Positions 34,854-44,804 of a stretch of DNA of 64,000 nucleotides are shown here, piece by piece. The notes beneath the pieces were generated by a model. The model had not been told where the DNA came from. It did no database searches and was given only the letters and a program-made list of their open reading frames with translations. The position numbers and the translations under genes were made by a program. Origin of the DNA: Halobellus litoreus (GTDB lineage: Archaea; Halobacteriota; Halobacteria; Halobacteriales; Haloferacaceae); contig NZ_JANHAW010000002.1 in the NCBI RefSeq assembly GCF_024464595.1, positions 1,054,001 to 1,118,000 on the forward strand. Direction: 5' to 3'. Each line of letters begins with the position of its first letter. Positions within the stretch are counted from its first letter, which is position 1.

Positions 34854-35660
34854 TCAGCCGAGTTGCGCTCGCAGCGCCTCGTTCATCGCCTCGACGGGCG
34901 CGTCGCGGCCGGTCCACAGTTCGAACGCCTCGACGCCCTGGAACAGCAGCATCCACGCGCCATCGACGGTGGTCGCGCCGGCGGCCGCGGCCTCCTGCAG
35001 GAGCCGCGTCTCGATCGGCGCGTAGACGGCGTCGAGGACCGCGAGGTCCGCGTGCAGGTGTTCGGCCGGCACGGGCGTCTCGTCTATATCGGGTTCCATC
35101 CCGACGCTCGTCGCGTTGATCAGGAGGTCGGCGTCGGCGACCCGATCGAGCGTGTCGAGGCCGCCGGCTGTCGCGCCGGGGACGTCGGCGGCGAGCGACG
35201 ACGCGCGCTCGGCCGTCCGGTTCGCGATGTGGACCGAGGCGCCCGCGTCGGCGAGGGCGAACGCGACCGCGCGGCCCGCGCCGCCGGCGCCGACGAGCAC
35301 GGCGTCGCGGCCGTCGATTCCGACATCGTGATAGGCGAACGCCCGCTCGACGCCGGCGACGTCGGTGTTGTAGCCGCGCGGCGTCGCGCCCGAGAAGTCG
35401 ACCGTGTTCACGGCCCCGACGCGCCGGGCGACGTCGTCGAGGTCGACCGCGTCGAGGACGTCCCGCTTGAACGGGATCGTGACGTTCAGCCCCGCGATGC
35501 CGAGCGTGTCGGCGGCGGCGACCGCCTCGGCTGCGGCGTCGCGATCGGGCTCGAAGGTGACGTAGCGCGCGTCGATATCGAGCGCCTCGTAGGCGGCCTC
35601 GTGCATCGGCGGCGACAGCGAGTGTTCGACCGGGTTGCCGAGGAGTCCGTAGACCTGCAT
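34854..35660 (-). CDS. aroE: Shikimate dehydrogenase
   Basis: 268 residues. Shikimate-binding Ser14/Ser16 in [10 protein letters not shown], the catalytic Lys65 in NVTIPFKRD and Asp100 in GYNTDVAG are present. The NADP-binding [13 protein letters not shown] is near 120-133, and an NATSVGM motif follows. It reduces 3-dehydroshikimate in aromatic amino acid synthesis. The ATG at 35660 (MQVYGLLG) matches the family N-terminus; a longer frame to 35786 is not supported. It is divergent from the exchanger gene. Confidence 0.93.
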   Translation of the reverse strand: MQVYGLLGNPVEHSLSPPMHEAAYEALDIDARYVTFEPDRDAAAEAVAAADTLGIAGLNVTIPFKRDVLDAVDLDDVARRVGAVNTVDFSGATPRGYNTDVAGVERAFAYHDVGIDGRDAVLVGAGGAGRAVAFALADAGASVHIANRTAERASSLAADVPGATAGGLDTLDRVADADLLINATSVGMEPDIDETPVPAEHLHADLAVLDAVYAPIETRLLQEAAAAGATTVDGAWMLLFQGVEAFELWTGRDAPVEAMNEALRAQLG

Positions 35661-35802
35661 ACGCAGGCGTCGCCCCGCGAGCGAATTAAATGGTGGTTCG
35701 GCGGCCAGTCTCGCCCGACGGTCGCGGGGCCTGACCGCTCGCTCCGCCCCCGCCTCGTACCGAACCGCAAGAGATAGGCCGGTCAACGAGCCACATCGGA
35801 CA

Positions 35803-37125
35803 ATGACTTCTCGCTTGCGTCACCCGCTCACCGCCGCGGGGGGAGCGCTCCTCCTGACGCTCCCGTGGGTCGCCTCCTGGGCCACGGGGCTGGCCGACGG
35901 GTTCGGGCCGCTGACAGTCGTGAGCGTCGCCGGACTCGCCGTTCTCGGCGCGTCCTTTCTCCTCGCGTGGGGGGCGGAGACGGCCGAAAAAGACGTCCCG
36001 CGGGCGTTCGCCATCGCCGTGCTCGCCGTGCTGGCGGTCGCACCCGAGTACGCCGTCGACGCGCTCTACGCGTGGCAGGCGGCGACGGACCCCTCGAAGG
36101 CGAACCTCGCGGTCGCGAACATGACCGGCGCGAACCGGATCCTCATCGGCCTCGGTTGGTCCGGGATCGCGCTGTTTTCGATCTACAAGGCCACGTCGAG
36201 CACGGGACACGATCGGAGCGTCGTGAACCGCGAGGGACGGTTCCGCGACGCGGTGAAACTCGATCCGAGCATCTCGACGGAGATCCTGTTTCTCTTCCTG
36301 GCGACGGTGTTCGCCTTCTTCGTCCCGTTCAACGGCGGCATCGACGCCATCGACACGCTCGTGCTCGTGGGACTGTACATCACCTACATCGCGATCATCA
36401 TCCGCGGCGACGTCGGGGACCACGACGAGCAGATCGGCGTCCCCGCGTACTTCCAGGCGAAGCACCGCTTCGTCCGGATCCCGATCGTCCTCGCGCTGTT
36501 CGCCTATTCGGGGTTCCTGATCTTCACCGCGGTCGAGCCGTTCGCCCACGGGCTGGAGTCCCTCGGGCTTCGGTTCGGCATCCCCGAGTTCTTCATGATC
36601 CAGTGGATCGCGCCGCTGGCCTCCGAGAGCCCCGAGCTCATCGTGACCGCCTACCTCGTGAACAAGGCGCGGTCGACCGCCGCGTTCAACGCGCTCATCT
36701 CCTCGAAGCTGAACCAGTGGACGCTCCTCATCGGGACGCTCTCGGTGGTCTACAGCATCTCGCTCGGCTCCTACGGCGTCCTCCCGTTCGACTTCAAGCA
36801 GGCGGCCGAGATCTGGCTCACCGCCGCCCAGAGCTTCTTCGCGCTCGCCATCCTCGTGAACTTCCGGATCAGCGTCCGGGAGGCCGCAACCCTGCTCGTC
36901 CTCTTCGTCTCGCAGGTCGGCATCGAGTTCGTCCTCATCCGGACGTTCCCGGAGGCGCTCGCCGAGCAGTACTCGATCTACCTCCTGCTCGCCTACTCCG
37001 CCGTCTACATCGCCCTCGGAGCGGGACTCCTCTTCAGCCGTCGCCACGACCTCCGCCTGCTCGCGAAGCACACCGTCGCCAACGTCCGCGGGACGCCGCT
37101 GCCGGAACCCGAGCGGGCCGACTGA
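35803..37125 (+). CDS. Sodium/calcium exchanger family protein (CaCA superfamily)
   Basis: 440 residues with about 11 membrane helices in two halves. Both alpha-repeats are visible: [12 protein letters not shown] then [14 protein letters not shown] (about 80-125), and [18 protein letters not shown] then [14 protein letters not shown] (about 270-310). They hold the acidic and polar ion-binding residues. It exchanges Na+ or H+ for Ca2+ or another cation. The first repeat lacks the standard GTSLPE form, so this is a divergent YrbG-like branch. Confidence 0.88.
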   Translation: MTSRLRHPLTAAGGALLLTLPWVASWATGLADGFGPLTVVSVAGLAVLGASFLLAWGAETAEKDVPRAFAIAVLAVLAVAPEYAVDALYAWQAATDPSKANLAVANMTGANRILIGLGWSGIALFSIYKATSSTGHDRSVVNREGRFRDAVKLDPSISTEILFLFLATVFAFFVPFNGGIDAIDTLVLVGLYITYIAIIIRGDVGDHDEQIGVPAYFQAKHRFVRIPIVLALFAYSGFLIFTAVEPFAHGLESLGLRFGIPEFFMIQWIAPLASESPELIVTAYLVNKARSTAAFNALISSKLNQWTLLIGTLSVVYSISLGSYGVLPFDFKQAAEIWLTAAQSFFALAILVNFRISVREAATLLVLFVSQVGIEFVLIRTFPEALAEQYSIYLLLAYSAVYIALGAGLLFSRRHDLRLLAKHTVANVRGTPLPEPERAD

Positions 37126-37252
37126 GACGAGTCCGTCCGCTCGAATTCGTCACTTCGGGGGGTCGCTGCCGAGTCCGACGGGGCACTCGGATGGCGTCCC
37201 GGACGAATAACGGTCGAGCAGCGTCGCCGACGAACGACTGCGCTCCGAGACT

Positions 37253-37259
37253 CTTTATA
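37253..37259 (+). promoter_or_regulatory. TATA box for leaderless dtdA
   Basis: CTTTATA centred about 27 nt before the GTG at 37283, which supports that start and a leaderless mRNA. Confidence 0.5.
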
Positions 37260-37282
37260 CCGAGAAGGGCCCACTCCCGGTC

Positions 37283-38683
37283 GTGATCGGACTGGTGGTC
37301 AGCCGCGCGGACTCGGCATCGGTCGCCATCGGCGAGGCCCTGCGCTCGCTGGTGGAGTGGGAGCGCCGAGAGGACCCAACGCGGAGCGACGCCGATGGCG
37401 GCGGGACGTACTACTGCCACGACGACTTCGAGCTCCGCGAGTTCGACGGGTGGCACCTCGAACTCGACGGCGTCGCCGACGCGTTTTCGGAACGCCCCGA
37501 GTTCGTCGCCTTCCTCTCCCGGCACGCGGGCGAGACCGGCCCGCTCCTGACGGCGCACTTCACGGGCAACTTCGGGCCGGCGGAGTACGGGGGCGAGCCG
37601 GGCGAACTCTCGCGCACCTGCCCGAACGTCCAGCGCGCGGTCGTCAAGGCGTTCGACCGCCACGCTCCCGACGGCTACGAGGTCGGCATCGAGTGCACGC
37701 ATCACGGCCCGAGCGACGTGGGCGCGCCCTCGCTGTTCGTCGAACTCGGCAGCAGCGAGTCCGAGTGGGAGGACTCCGACGGGGCGCGGGCGGTCGCCCG
37801 CGCCGTGCTGGAACTCTCGGGCGTCGCCGCCGACGCACCCGCGGCGGGATCATCCGAGCAGCGACGACAGATCGTCGGGTTCGGTGGCGGCCACTACGCG
37901 CCGCAGTTCGAGCGGATCGTTCGGGAGACCGACTGGGCCGTCGGCCACATCGGGGCCGACTGGGTCCTGAATTCGATGGGGGGCCCGTCGGCGAACGCCG
38001 ACGTCGTCGAGAAAGCGTTCGAGCGGTCGGCGGCCGAGCGGGCGCTCGTCGTCGGCGACCGTCCGGAACTGGAGGCCGCCGTCGAGGACCTCGGCCACCG
38101 CGTCGTCGGGGAGACGTACCTCCGAGAGACGTCGGGCGTCGACCTCGACCTCGTCGCGTCGCTCGAACGCGACCTCTCGCCGATCGACGAGGGACTCCGG
38201 TTCGGGGCGGACGCCGTCGGCTCGGCTGGCAACCGGAACGCCGTCGGGACCGCCGCCGACTCGGAGCGCTTCGAGGCGACGTACGAGGTCGTCTCCCTCC
38301 CCGACGACCTCCTCGCGGAGGCGTCGGGGATCGACCGCGACGCGACGTACGAGGCCGTCGAGTCGCACGCAATCGCGTTCGAGACGGTCGAGGGCGGCAC
38401 GAAGCCGCGGGGGCGGGCCGCCGTCGTCGACGGCGACGCCCGCGACGCGCTCGTCGACGCCCTCGCCGCGGTACTCGAAGCGAAGTACGACGACGTCGCG
38501 CGGGAAGGCAACGAGGTGGTCGCGACGCGCGAGACGTTCGATCCCGCGGCCGCCGCCGCCGCGGGCGTCCCCGAGGGGCCGGCGTTCGGTCGGCTGTCGG
38601 CCGGGGAGGCGGTCGAAGTCGATAATCGAACCGTGACGCCCGAGGAGGTCACCGCCGAGGAGACGGTTCGATTTCCGGCGTGA
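37283..38683 (+). CDS. dtdA: D-aminoacyl-tRNA deacylase, archaeal DtdA type
   Basis: 466 residues. Conserved blocks of the archaeal/plant DTD2 family are clear: TAHFTGNFGPAEYGG (about 91-105), IECTHHGPSDVGAPSLFVE (about 134-152) and GFGGGHYAPQF (about 195-205), which carry the metal- and substrate-binding histidines. It hydrolyses D-aminoacyl-tRNA. This protein is longer than the ~275-residue core; an extra C-terminal ~190 residues with low-complexity Ala stretches follow, as in other haloarchaeal members. The start is a GTG (MIGLVVSRADS), supported by the TATA spacing. Confidence 0.9.
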   Translation: MIGLVVSRADSASVAIGEALRSLVEWERREDPTRSDADGGGTYYCHDDFELREFDGWHLELDGVADAFSERPEFVAFLSRHAGETGPLLTAHFTGNFGPAEYGGEPGELSRTCPNVQRAVVKAFDRHAPDGYEVGIECTHHGPSDVGAPSLFVELGSSESEWEDSDGARAVARAVLELSGVAADAPAAGSSEQRRQIVGFGGGHYAPQFERIVRETDWAVGHIGADWVLNSMGGPSANADVVEKAFERSAAERALVVGDRPELEAAVEDLGHRVVGETYLRETSGVDLDLVASLERDLSPIDEGLRFGADAVGSAGNRNAVGTAADSERFEATYEVVSLPDDLLAEASGIDRDATYEAVESHAIAFETVEGGTKPRGRAAVVDGDARDALVDALAAVLEAKYDDVAREGNEVVATRETFDPAAAAAAGVPEGPAFGRLSAGEAVEVDNRTVTPEEVTAEETVRFPA

Positions 38684-38800
38684 GTCCGGTCACGACTCCG
38701 AAAACCCGAATCCGCCGTTGCAGCCGCGCTCAGCGTCAGACGCGCGTCAGACGAAAGGGGGAACAATAATGAGGCTGTATTCGGTACGAACGGTCATACT

Positions 38801-39967
38801 ATGGACTCCATCGTCGACGATGCGATTGACGAGGCCGAGGAGACGGGGGATGGGAACGCCGTCGACGGAACCGCAGGCGGGGAGATGCCCCGCACCGGAA
38901 CGATGACCGACGAGGAACTCGAGGAAGTTCTGGTCGACCTGCAGACCGACATCACCGTCGTCGGATGCGGCGGTGCGGGCGGCAACACCGTCAACCGGAT
39001 GCACGAAGAGGGAATCGAGGGCGCGACGCTCGTCGCCGCGAACACCGACGTCCAGCACCTCGTCGAGATCGAGGCCGACACGAAGATCCTGATGGGCGAA
39101 CAGAAGACGCAGGGCCGCGGCGCGGGGTCGCTCCCGCAGGTCGGCGAGGAGGCGGCGCTGGAGTCCCAAGAGGAGATCTACGACTCGATCGACGGGTCCG
39201 ATATGGTCTTCGTCACCGCCGGTCTGGGCGGCGGCACCGGAACGGGCTCGGCCCCGGTCGTCGCGAAGGCCGCCCGCGAGGCTGGCGCGCTGACGATCGC
39301 CATCGTCACGACGCCGTTCACCGCGGAGGGCGAGGTCCGCCGGACCAACGCCGAGGCCGGACTCGAACGCCTCCGCGACGTAGCCGACACCGTGATCGTC
39401 GTTCCGAACGACCGGCTGCTCGACGCGGTCGGGAAGCTCCCGGTCCGGCAGGCGTTCAAGGTGTCCGACGAGGTCCTGATGCGCTCGGTGAAGGGCATCA
39501 CCGAACTCATCACCAAGCCCGGTCTGGTCAACCTCGACTTCGCCGACGTGAAGACCGTGATGGAGCGCGGCGGCGTCGCGATGATCGGGCTCGGCGAGTC
39601 GGATTCGGAGTCGAAGGCGCAGGATTCGGTCAAGAGTGCCCTCCGCTCGCCACTGCTCGACGTGGACATCTCCGGGGCCAACTCCGCGCTGGTGAACGTC
39701 ACCGGCGGGTCGGATATGAGCATCGAGGAGGCTGAGGGCGTCGTCGAGGAGATCTACGACCGGATCGACCCCGACGCGCGGATCATCTGGGGGACCTCCG
39801 TCGACGAGGAGATCGACGGCACGATGCGGACGATGATCGTCGTCACGGGCGTCGAGTCGCCGCAGATCTACGGCCGCTCGGAGGACGACGAGGCCCAGCC
39901 GCAGCCCCAGCCGGAACCGCAAGCGCCGCCGCAGGGACAGGGGACCGAGATCGACTACGTCGAATAG
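38801..39967 (+). CDS. ftsZ1: Cell division GTPase FtsZ1
   Basis: 388 residues. An acidic N-terminal extension of about 45 residues precedes the tubulin-like GTPase with [12 protein letters not shown], the tubulin signature GGGTGTG (143-149), and the T7-loop region near [10 protein letters not shown]. The C-terminal tail is a proline/glutamine linker. FtsZ1 forms the early ring in haloarchaeal division. The order ftsZ1-secE-spt5 is conserved in haloarchaea, which supports FtsZ1 rather than FtsZ2. Confidence 0.95.
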   Translation: MDSIVDDAIDEAEETGDGNAVDGTAGGEMPRTGTMTDEELEEVLVDLQTDITVVGCGGAGGNTVNRMHEEGIEGATLVAANTDVQHLVEIEADTKILMGEQKTQGRGAGSLPQVGEEAALESQEEIYDSIDGSDMVFVTAGLGGGTGTGSAPVVAKAAREAGALTIAIVTTPFTAEGEVRRTNAEAGLERLRDVADTVIVVPNDRLLDAVGKLPVRQAFKVSDEVLMRSVKGITELITKPGLVNLDFADVKTVMERGGVAMIGLGESDSESKAQDSVKSALRSPLLDVDISGANSALVNVTGGSDMSIEEAEGVVEEIYDRIDPDARIIWGTSVDEEIDGTMRTMIVVTGVESPQIYGRSEDDEAQPQPQPEPQAPPQGQGTEIDYVE

Positions 39968-40106
39968 GGGCCCGAATCGGGCTTCAACGACGCTCCGACA
40001 CGGTGACTGGGACGTAGCGCGCTCGCTTTGGCCGCCGCCGACTCCCTCGAACGTCGGGGTCGGTATCAATAGATAGAAAAAGCCGGACGAACTATCCACG
40101 CACAAG

Positions 40107-40280
40107 ATGGACGTCAAGTACGACCTGACCAGCTACGTGCGGGTGCTGAAGCTGGCCAGCACCCCCTCGTGGGAGGAGTTCTCACAGATCGGTCTCATAG
40201 CCGGTGCCGGCATCGTTCTCGTCGGGTTCCTCGGCTTTCTCATTTACGCGGTGATGAGCTTCCTCCCGGGAGGTGTCTGA
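40107..40280 (+). CDS. secE: Protein translocase subunit SecE (Sec61-gamma)
   Basis: 57 residues, a short gene between ftsZ1 and spt5. A cytoplasmic amphipathic part ([21 protein letters not shown]) leads into a single membrane helix (about 29-51, [20 protein letters not shown]). This is the archaeal SecE layout. It clamps the SecY channel. The ATG at 40107 gives the family N-terminus. Its stop is 1 nt before the spt5 GTG start, so the two are coupled. Confidence 0.93.
   Translation: MDVKYDLTSYVRVLKLASTPSWEEFSQIGLIAGAGIVLVGFLGFLIYAVMSFLPGGV
40269..40275 (+). promoter_or_regulatory. Shine-Dalgarno of spt5 inside secE
   Basis: GGAGGTG lies 6 nt before the GTG at 40282. It decides this start over the in-frame GTG at 40273, which it overlaps. 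Confidence 0.65.
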
Positions 40281-40281
40281 G

Positions 40282-40734
40282 GTGCCGATATTCTCGGTGA
40301 AGACGACCGCCAGCCAGGAGCGAACGGTCGCCGACATGATCGCCAACCGCGAGGAGTCCGAGATCCACGCGGTGCTGGCCCCGGACTCCCTCACGAGTTA
40401 CGTGATGGTGGAAGCGGACAACGACGCCGTGATCACCCGCGTTCTCGAAGAGATCCCGCACGCGCGCGGACTCGTCAAGAGCGGCGGCGAGGCCGGCCGC
40501 TCGTCGATGGCGGAGGTCGAGCACTTCCTCTCGCCGACGCCCGACGTCGAGGGCATCGCCGAGGGGGACATCGTCGAACTGATCGCCGGGCCGTTCAAGG
40601 GCGAGAAGGCCCGCGTCCAGCGGATCGACGAGACGAAAGACCAGGTCACCGTCGAGCTGTACGAGGCGACCGTGCCGATTCCGGTCACCGTCCGCGGCGA
40701 CCAGATCCGCGTCCTCGACAGCGACGAGCGGTAG
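40282..40734 (+). CDS. spt5: Transcription elongation factor Spt5 (NusG-like)
   Basis: 150 residues. NGN domain (about 3-85: [18 protein letters not shown], then TSYVMVEAD and [11 protein letters not shown]) and KOW domain (about 92-148: [20 protein letters not shown]). It binds the RNA polymerase clamp, with Spt4 as partner, to promote elongation. The GTG at 40282 fits the family start and the Shine-Dalgarno. It is co-transcribed with secE as in most archaea. Confidence 0.94.
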   Translation: MPIFSVKTTASQERTVADMIANREESEIHAVLAPDSLTSYVMVEADNDAVITRVLEEIPHARGLVKSGGEAGRSSMAEVEHFLSPTPDVEGIAEGDIVELIAGPFKGEKARVQRIDETKDQVTVELYEATVPIPVTVRGDQIRVLDSDER

Positions 40735-40982
40735 CGGGACCGCCTCCCCGCCGGGAGAGACTGTTTCCTGACCGTTCTCGGGAGCGACAGCGGCGGCGCT
40801 GGGTTTCGGCGTCGGCCGCGTCGCGAGCGCGGAGGAGAGACGGCACGGCGGCAACGAATGCGAAAAAACGGTATCGACGGCGGCCGAGACGGCGACAGCG
40901 ACGTACGAGGCGCCGACGGCGGAGGGCAAGACGCCGACAGCGGAGGGCGAGCCGCCGAATGCGACGGCCGCGACGCCGACGG

Positions 40983-41285
40983 CTACAGCGCGTCCCGGCG
41001 CTTGAGTTCCTCGACGACGGCCCGGAGGTCGGCCTCGTCCTCGATGGCGGCCTTGATGTCCTCCCGGACGCGGACGGCCGTCGAGTCGGCGTCGTAGGCG
41101 CGGACGTACTCCGCGCGGGAGTGTTCCTCGAAGGCGTGTCGGATCGCGAAGTAGCCGTCGGGGACGATGCTGCCGCAGACCGTGCACTCGTGGCGGTCGT
41201 GGTCGACCGTCTGGTGGATGATCGCGGACTCGACGTCCTCGAAGCGCTCCGCACAGCCGTCGATGCCGCACTTCCACAGGGACAT
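40983..41285 (-). CDS. Small zinc-finger protein (two C2H2-like fingers)
   Basis: 100 residues starting at the ATG at 41285. The first finger is CGIDGC followed by a histidine pair in HQTVDHDRH. The second is CTVC followed by HAFEEH (C-x2-C-x12-H-x5-H). The helical acidic C-terminus ends LKRRDAL. Small zinc-finger proteins of this type are frequent in haloarchaea and may bind DNA, RNA or protein. No specific role can be assigned. It is convergent with spt5 across a ~250-nt low-complexity gap (40735-40982) holding imperfect CGCCGACGGCGGAGGGC repeats. Confidence 0.75.
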   Translation of the reverse strand: MSLWKCGIDGCAERFEDVESAIIHQTVDHDRHECTVCGSIVPDGYFAIRHAFEEHSRAEYVRAYDADSTAVRVREDIKAAIEDEADLRAVVEELKRRDAL

Positions 41286-41374
41286 ACCGCAAGCCACGGC
41301 CACCGGCGACAAAACCGTTCCGCAGCCGATGGGAAATAGAAATCACTAACAGAACGCCGGTCAAACCGGCGGAC

Positions 41375-42217
41375 GTGACCGACACGGCCGCGTCCGGACC
41401 GGGGTCCGCAACCGACGCCGAATCGTCCGCAGGGCGCTCGACGCCCGCGGACGACACCGTGCCGAACGGGGGTCACGTCGATCTCCACGTGAAAGTCCTG
41501 ACCGACCGCGTCGTCGACCGCGCGAAGGCCCGCGGCCTCGACGCCCTGGTGTACGCCCCGCACTTCACTCGGCTCCCGGAGATCCGCGCCCGCGCCGAGC
41601 AGTTCTCCGACGAAGACCTGCTCGTCGTCCCCGGGCGTGAGGTGTTCACGGGCACGTGGCGGAACCGGCGGCACGTCCTCGCCGTCGGCCTCTCGGAACC
41701 GGTCCCCGACTTCATCTCGCTCTCGGGGGCGCTGGACGCCTTCGAACGGCAGGGCGCGGCCGTGCTCGTCCCCCACCCCGGATTCCTCAACGTCAGTCTC
41801 GGTACCGAGGACCTCCGGGCGCACGCGGATCGGATCCACGCGGTCGAGACGCACAACCTGAAGCTCTTTCCGCACCAGAACCGACGGGCGCGCCGTCTCG
41901 CACGCGAGGCCGACCGCCCGGGATTCGGCTCCTCCTACGCGCACCTCGCCGGCAGCGTCGGCGAGGTGTGGACGGCGTTCGATCGACGGATCGACTCCGA
42001 GGCGGACCTCGTCGCGGCCCTGCGCGAGGGGGCCCCGCGCCGGATCCTGCGACGGAACGGACCGCAGCACACGGCCCGACGGCTCGCCGAGTTCGCGCAC
42101 CTCGGGTACGAGAACTCCTGGAGCAAGATCGATCGGCTGTTTCTCTCGGGGATGGAGCCGACGCATCCGGACCACGTCGCCTACCGGGGCCGGTTCGACG
42201 ACGTGCGAACGTACTGA
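41375..42217 (+). CDS. PHP domain phosphoesterase-like protein
   Basis: 280 residues from a GTG start. After a ~30-residue acidic low-complexity leader comes the PHP fold: HVDLHVKV, YAPHFTRLPEI, PGREVFTG (acidic ligand), VLVPHPGF and AVETHNLKLF, then GSSYAH. The canonical first motif HxH is changed: HVDLH has three residues between the histidines. Metal binding is likely but the set is not fully standard. PHP proteins hydrolyse phosphoesters or phosphates. Neighbours give no hint. Confidence 0.8.
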   Translation: MTDTAASGPGSATDAESSAGRSTPADDTVPNGGHVDLHVKVLTDRVVDRAKARGLDALVYAPHFTRLPEIRARAEQFSDEDLLVVPGREVFTGTWRNRRHVLAVGLSEPVPDFISLSGALDAFERQGAAVLVPHPGFLNVSLGTEDLRAHADRIHAVETHNLKLFPHQNRRARRLAREADRPGFGSSYAHLAGSVGEVWTAFDRRIDSEADLVAALREGAPRRILRRNGPQHTARRLAEFAHLGYENSWSKIDRLFLSGMEPTHPDHVAYRGRFDDVRTY

Positions 42218-42279
42218 ATCGATCGTTCGCGACGGAGGAAACCGCCGGGCGGTCCGCGCAACATCGGCGAGAGTCCCAG

Positions 42280-42846
42280 CTAGATCCCGACGAGCGCGCC
42301 GAGCAGGGTCGTCGCCTCCGACAGCGGCGTGTCGAGCGCGACGAGGTAGTTGTGGACGAGGAACAGGACGAACAGTTCCAGTGCCGTCACGACGACGGTC
42401 ACCCGCGTCGCCCAGTCGCTCGACGTCGTGACGCCGGTCGGGAACCCGTACTCGCTCGACGAGAGCGGATACCAGAGCGCGATCCCGCGCTTCGAGCCGA
42501 CGATGTCGAGGACGTAGTGGGTCGCGACGCCGATCCAGACGAACTGGAGGTTCCCGAAGAAGTAGGGAAACACGAGGAAGATCCCCAGTACGGGGAGGTT
42601 GTGGAGCGTCTTTCGGTGTCGGCCGAACGCGGTGTCGACGTCGGGGAAGAGCGCGCCCAGGATGACCGGAAGCGACAGCGCCGCGATGGATCCGGCGACG
42701 TCGCTTCCGAGCGTCAGGACGGCGTCGGCCGTGATCTCGCCGCTCTGCCCGCCGACTATCAGCCCGGAGGTCGGGTCGACAGAGAGGATGAGCCCCAGTC
42801 CGACCGCCAGGAGCGCCCCGTTCAGCACGTGCCCGTCTTTGTTCAT
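42280..42846 (-). CDS. Membrane-bound metal-dependent hydrolase, YdjM/DUF457 type
   Basis: 188 residues with about four to five membrane helices. The conserved acidic and histidine residues of the family are present: NKDGHVLNG at the start, GALFPDVDTAFGRHRKTLHN (about 64-83) and ATHYVLDIVGSK. These residues would coordinate a metal near the membrane. Bacterial members are often called LexA-regulated inner-membrane hydrolases. The substrate is unknown. Confidence 0.85.
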   Translation of the reverse strand: MNKDGHVLNGALLAVGLGLILSVDPTSGLIVGGQSGEITADAVLTLGSDVAGSIAALSLPVILGALFPDVDTAFGRHRKTLHNLPVLGIFLVFPYFFGNLQFVWIGVATHYVLDIVGSKRGIALWYPLSSSEYGFPTGVTTSSDWATRVTVVVTALELFVLFLVHNYLVALDTPLSEATTLLGALVGI

Positions 42847-42933
42847 CGAGTGGGACTGTGCGGGTCAGCCCTACAAACGTTGTGTCTGCGCGACGGCGCC
42901 GCCGTGGGGAGGTCTCCGCCGACGTGGGATCTG

Positions 42934-43446
42934 TCACTCGTCGACCGCGTCGAGCAGCGTCGAGAGCGCCCGCCGCGCGATTCGCTCTTTGATCTGTGTC
43001 CGGTCGCCGTCGAACTCGTGGCGCTCGACGCGGGTGTACGACTCGCCGGTGCCCCACTCGCCGCGATAGGCGAGGCCGATGTAGACGGTCCCGACCGGCT
43101 TCTCCGGCGTACCGCCCTCGGGGCCGGCAATTCCGGTCGTCGAGACGCCCCAGTCGGCCCCGGCCACGTCGCGGACGCCGGCGGCCATCTCGCGGGCGAC
43201 CGGTTCCGACACCGCGCCGTGCTCGTCGAGCGACTCGCGGGCGACGCCCAGCGCGGTCAGTTTCGCGTCGTAAGAGTAGGTGACGAGCGAGCGGTCGAAG
43301 TAGTCGGACGAACCGGGCACGTCGGTCAGGAGCGATCCGATCAGGCCGCCGGTGCAGGACTCCGCGACCGCGACGGTGGCGCCGGCCTCGCGGAGCGCGT
43401 CGCCGACGCGGACCTCGACCGGCGGGTCGGAAGCGAATTCGCGCAT
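42934..43446 (-). CDS. CinA C-terminal domain protein (nicotinamide-nucleotide amidase, PncC type)
   Basis: 170 residues, a stand-alone CinA_C domain. The catalytic Ser30 lies in VAESCTGGLIG. SYDAKLTALGV supplies the family lysine, and TTGIAGPEGGTPEKPVGTVYIG is the glycine-rich loop. It deamidates NMN to nicotinate mononucleotide in NAD recycling. The ATG at 43446 gives a family-like N-terminus; the longer open frame upstream runs antisense to the aminotransferase and is not real. Confidence 0.9.
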   Translation of the reverse strand: MREFASDPPVEVRVGDALREAGATVAVAESCTGGLIGSLLTDVPGSSDYFDRSLVTYSYDAKLTALGVARESLDEHGAVSEPVAREMAAGVRDVAGADWGVSTTGIAGPEGGTPEKPVGTVYIGLAYRGEWGTGESYTRVERHEFDGDRTQIKERIARRALSTLLDAVDE

Positions 43447-43614
43447 AGTCCTCGTGACGGCGTCCGGCGACAAAAGCGTCCGCGCTGTCGGGCCGCCTTC
43501 CCGGCGAAGGTCTGTCGGGCCGCCCTCCCCGACGAAAGTGCGTCGGTTCCGGTGGGTCCCGGAGCGTCGTCGCGTCGAAAGACACACTTCCCCGGCGGCC
43601 GACGCTGCGGACGA

Positions 43615-44736
43615 ATGACAGACGCGGACGACGCGTACGACGAACCGCTCTTTCAGCGCGTCATCCGGTACGCCGCCGACGCGGACGGAGACGTCGTCGA
43701 TATGGTGTCCGGACACCCCGACTGGGAACCGCCGGCGGCCCTGCGAGAGGGGCTCCGCACCTACGCCGACGGCGACCCGGCCGATTTCCAGTATCCCCCG
43801 AGCGAGGGGCTCCGGGAACTCCGCGAGGAGATCGCGGCGCGCCGGAACGTCGAGCAGTCGCGGATCGTCGTCACCAACGGCGCGGGCGAGGCGAACTACC
43901 TCGCGATGGCGGGGGCGATGGAGCGCGACGCCGGGTCGGAGTTCCTGCTGACCGATCCCGTCTACCCGTACTACCCCGGAAAGGCGGAACTGCTCGGCGG
44001 CGACGTGACGCGCGTGCCGGTCCGCGAGGACGGACACGTCGACGTCGACGCGATGCGTGAGGCCGCGACGCCCGAGACCGCGGCCGTCGTGCTCAACACC
44101 CCGAACAACCCGACGGGCGCGGTCTACGACCGCGAGTCGGTCGCGGCGCTGGCCGACGTCGCCAGCGACGTCGACGCCCTGCTCGTCGTCGACGAGGTGT
44201 ACGGTCACTTCGACTTTTCGGGTCGCTTCGAGAGCGCCCTGACCCTCGACCGCGAGAACGTCGTCGTCACCACGGCGTTCTCGAAGTCGATGGGGATCAC
44301 GGGCTTCCGCGTCGGCTACGCCGTCTCCCCCGAACACCTGGTCGAGGAGGCCCTAACCCGGCATATGCTCGTGAACGTCGCCACCAGCCGGCCCGCCCAG
44401 GCCGCGGTCGCGAACGCGCTGGCGGAGACGCCGCCGTCGTACTACGAGTCCGTCCGCGACACCCTCCGCGAGCGCATCGGCTCGTTCACCGACGCCCTCG
44501 ACGCCGCCGGCGCGACGTACACCACCCCGGAGGGCGCGTTCTACGTCCTCGCCCGCTTCGCAGACTTCCCGGGAACGATGGCGAACGTCGAGCGCCTGAT
44601 CGACGAGGCCGGCGTCGCGGGGATGCCCGGCGAGGCCTTCGGCGACGCCTACGACGACTGGATCCGCTTTTCGCTCTGTACCGACCGCGCCGACGAGGCG
44701 GCCGATCGGCTCGCGGCGTACTTCGAGGATCGGTGA
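43615..44736 (+). CDS. Pyridoxal-phosphate aminotransferase, class I/II
   Basis: 373 residues, aspartate-aminotransferase fold. NTPNNPTG (Asn165), VVDEVYGHF (Asp193, Tyr196), the PLP lysine in AFSKSMGITGFRVGY (Lys224, Arg232) and a C-terminal Arg in WIRFSL are visible. The ATG at 43615 is used, since the longer open frame to the left is antisense to CinA and a DUF457 gene. The substrate is open: aspartate, aromatic or branched-chain are all possible. Confidence 0.9.
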   Translation: MTDADDAYDEPLFQRVIRYAADADGDVVDMVSGHPDWEPPAALREGLRTYADGDPADFQYPPSEGLRELREEIAARRNVEQSRIVVTNGAGEANYLAMAGAMERDAGSEFLLTDPVYPYYPGKAELLGGDVTRVPVREDGHVDVDAMREAATPETAAVVLNTPNNPTGAVYDRESVAALADVASDVDALLVVDEVYGHFDFSGRFESALTLDRENVVVTTAFSKSMGITGFRVGYAVSPEHLVEEALTRHMLVNVATSRPAQAAVANALAETPPSYYESVRDTLRERIGSFTDALDAAGATYTTPEGAFYVLARFADFPGTMANVERLIDEAGVAGMPGEAFGDAYDDWIRFSLCTDRADEAADRLAAYFEDR

Positions 44737-44804
44737 GGAGGGGTGAGGAGCGGGTCGGCCGCTCCAGCCCGGCGCTCGGACGGGACCGGCCGACGCGCGG
44801 GCGA

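Noticed and set aside
40735-40982. Low-complexity GC repeats resembling a direct-repeat array
   Set aside because: The CGCCGACGGCGGAGGGC units are imperfect, contiguous and without unique spacers, so this is not a CRISPR array.
40685-43585. Long minus-strand frame of 966 codons
   Set aside because: It runs across the zinc-finger, PHP and DUF457 genes in other frames, is Arg-rich, and has no motif. Arg-rich products are typical of false frames here.
41656-43614. Long N-terminal extension of the aminotransferase
   Set aside because: The added ~650 residues overlap the PHP gene on the same strand and lie antisense to DUF457 and CinA. The family start is at 43615.
42934-44337. Long N-terminal extension of the CinA protein
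   Set aside because: The extra part is antisense to the aminotransferase. The ATG at 43446 gives the standard domain.
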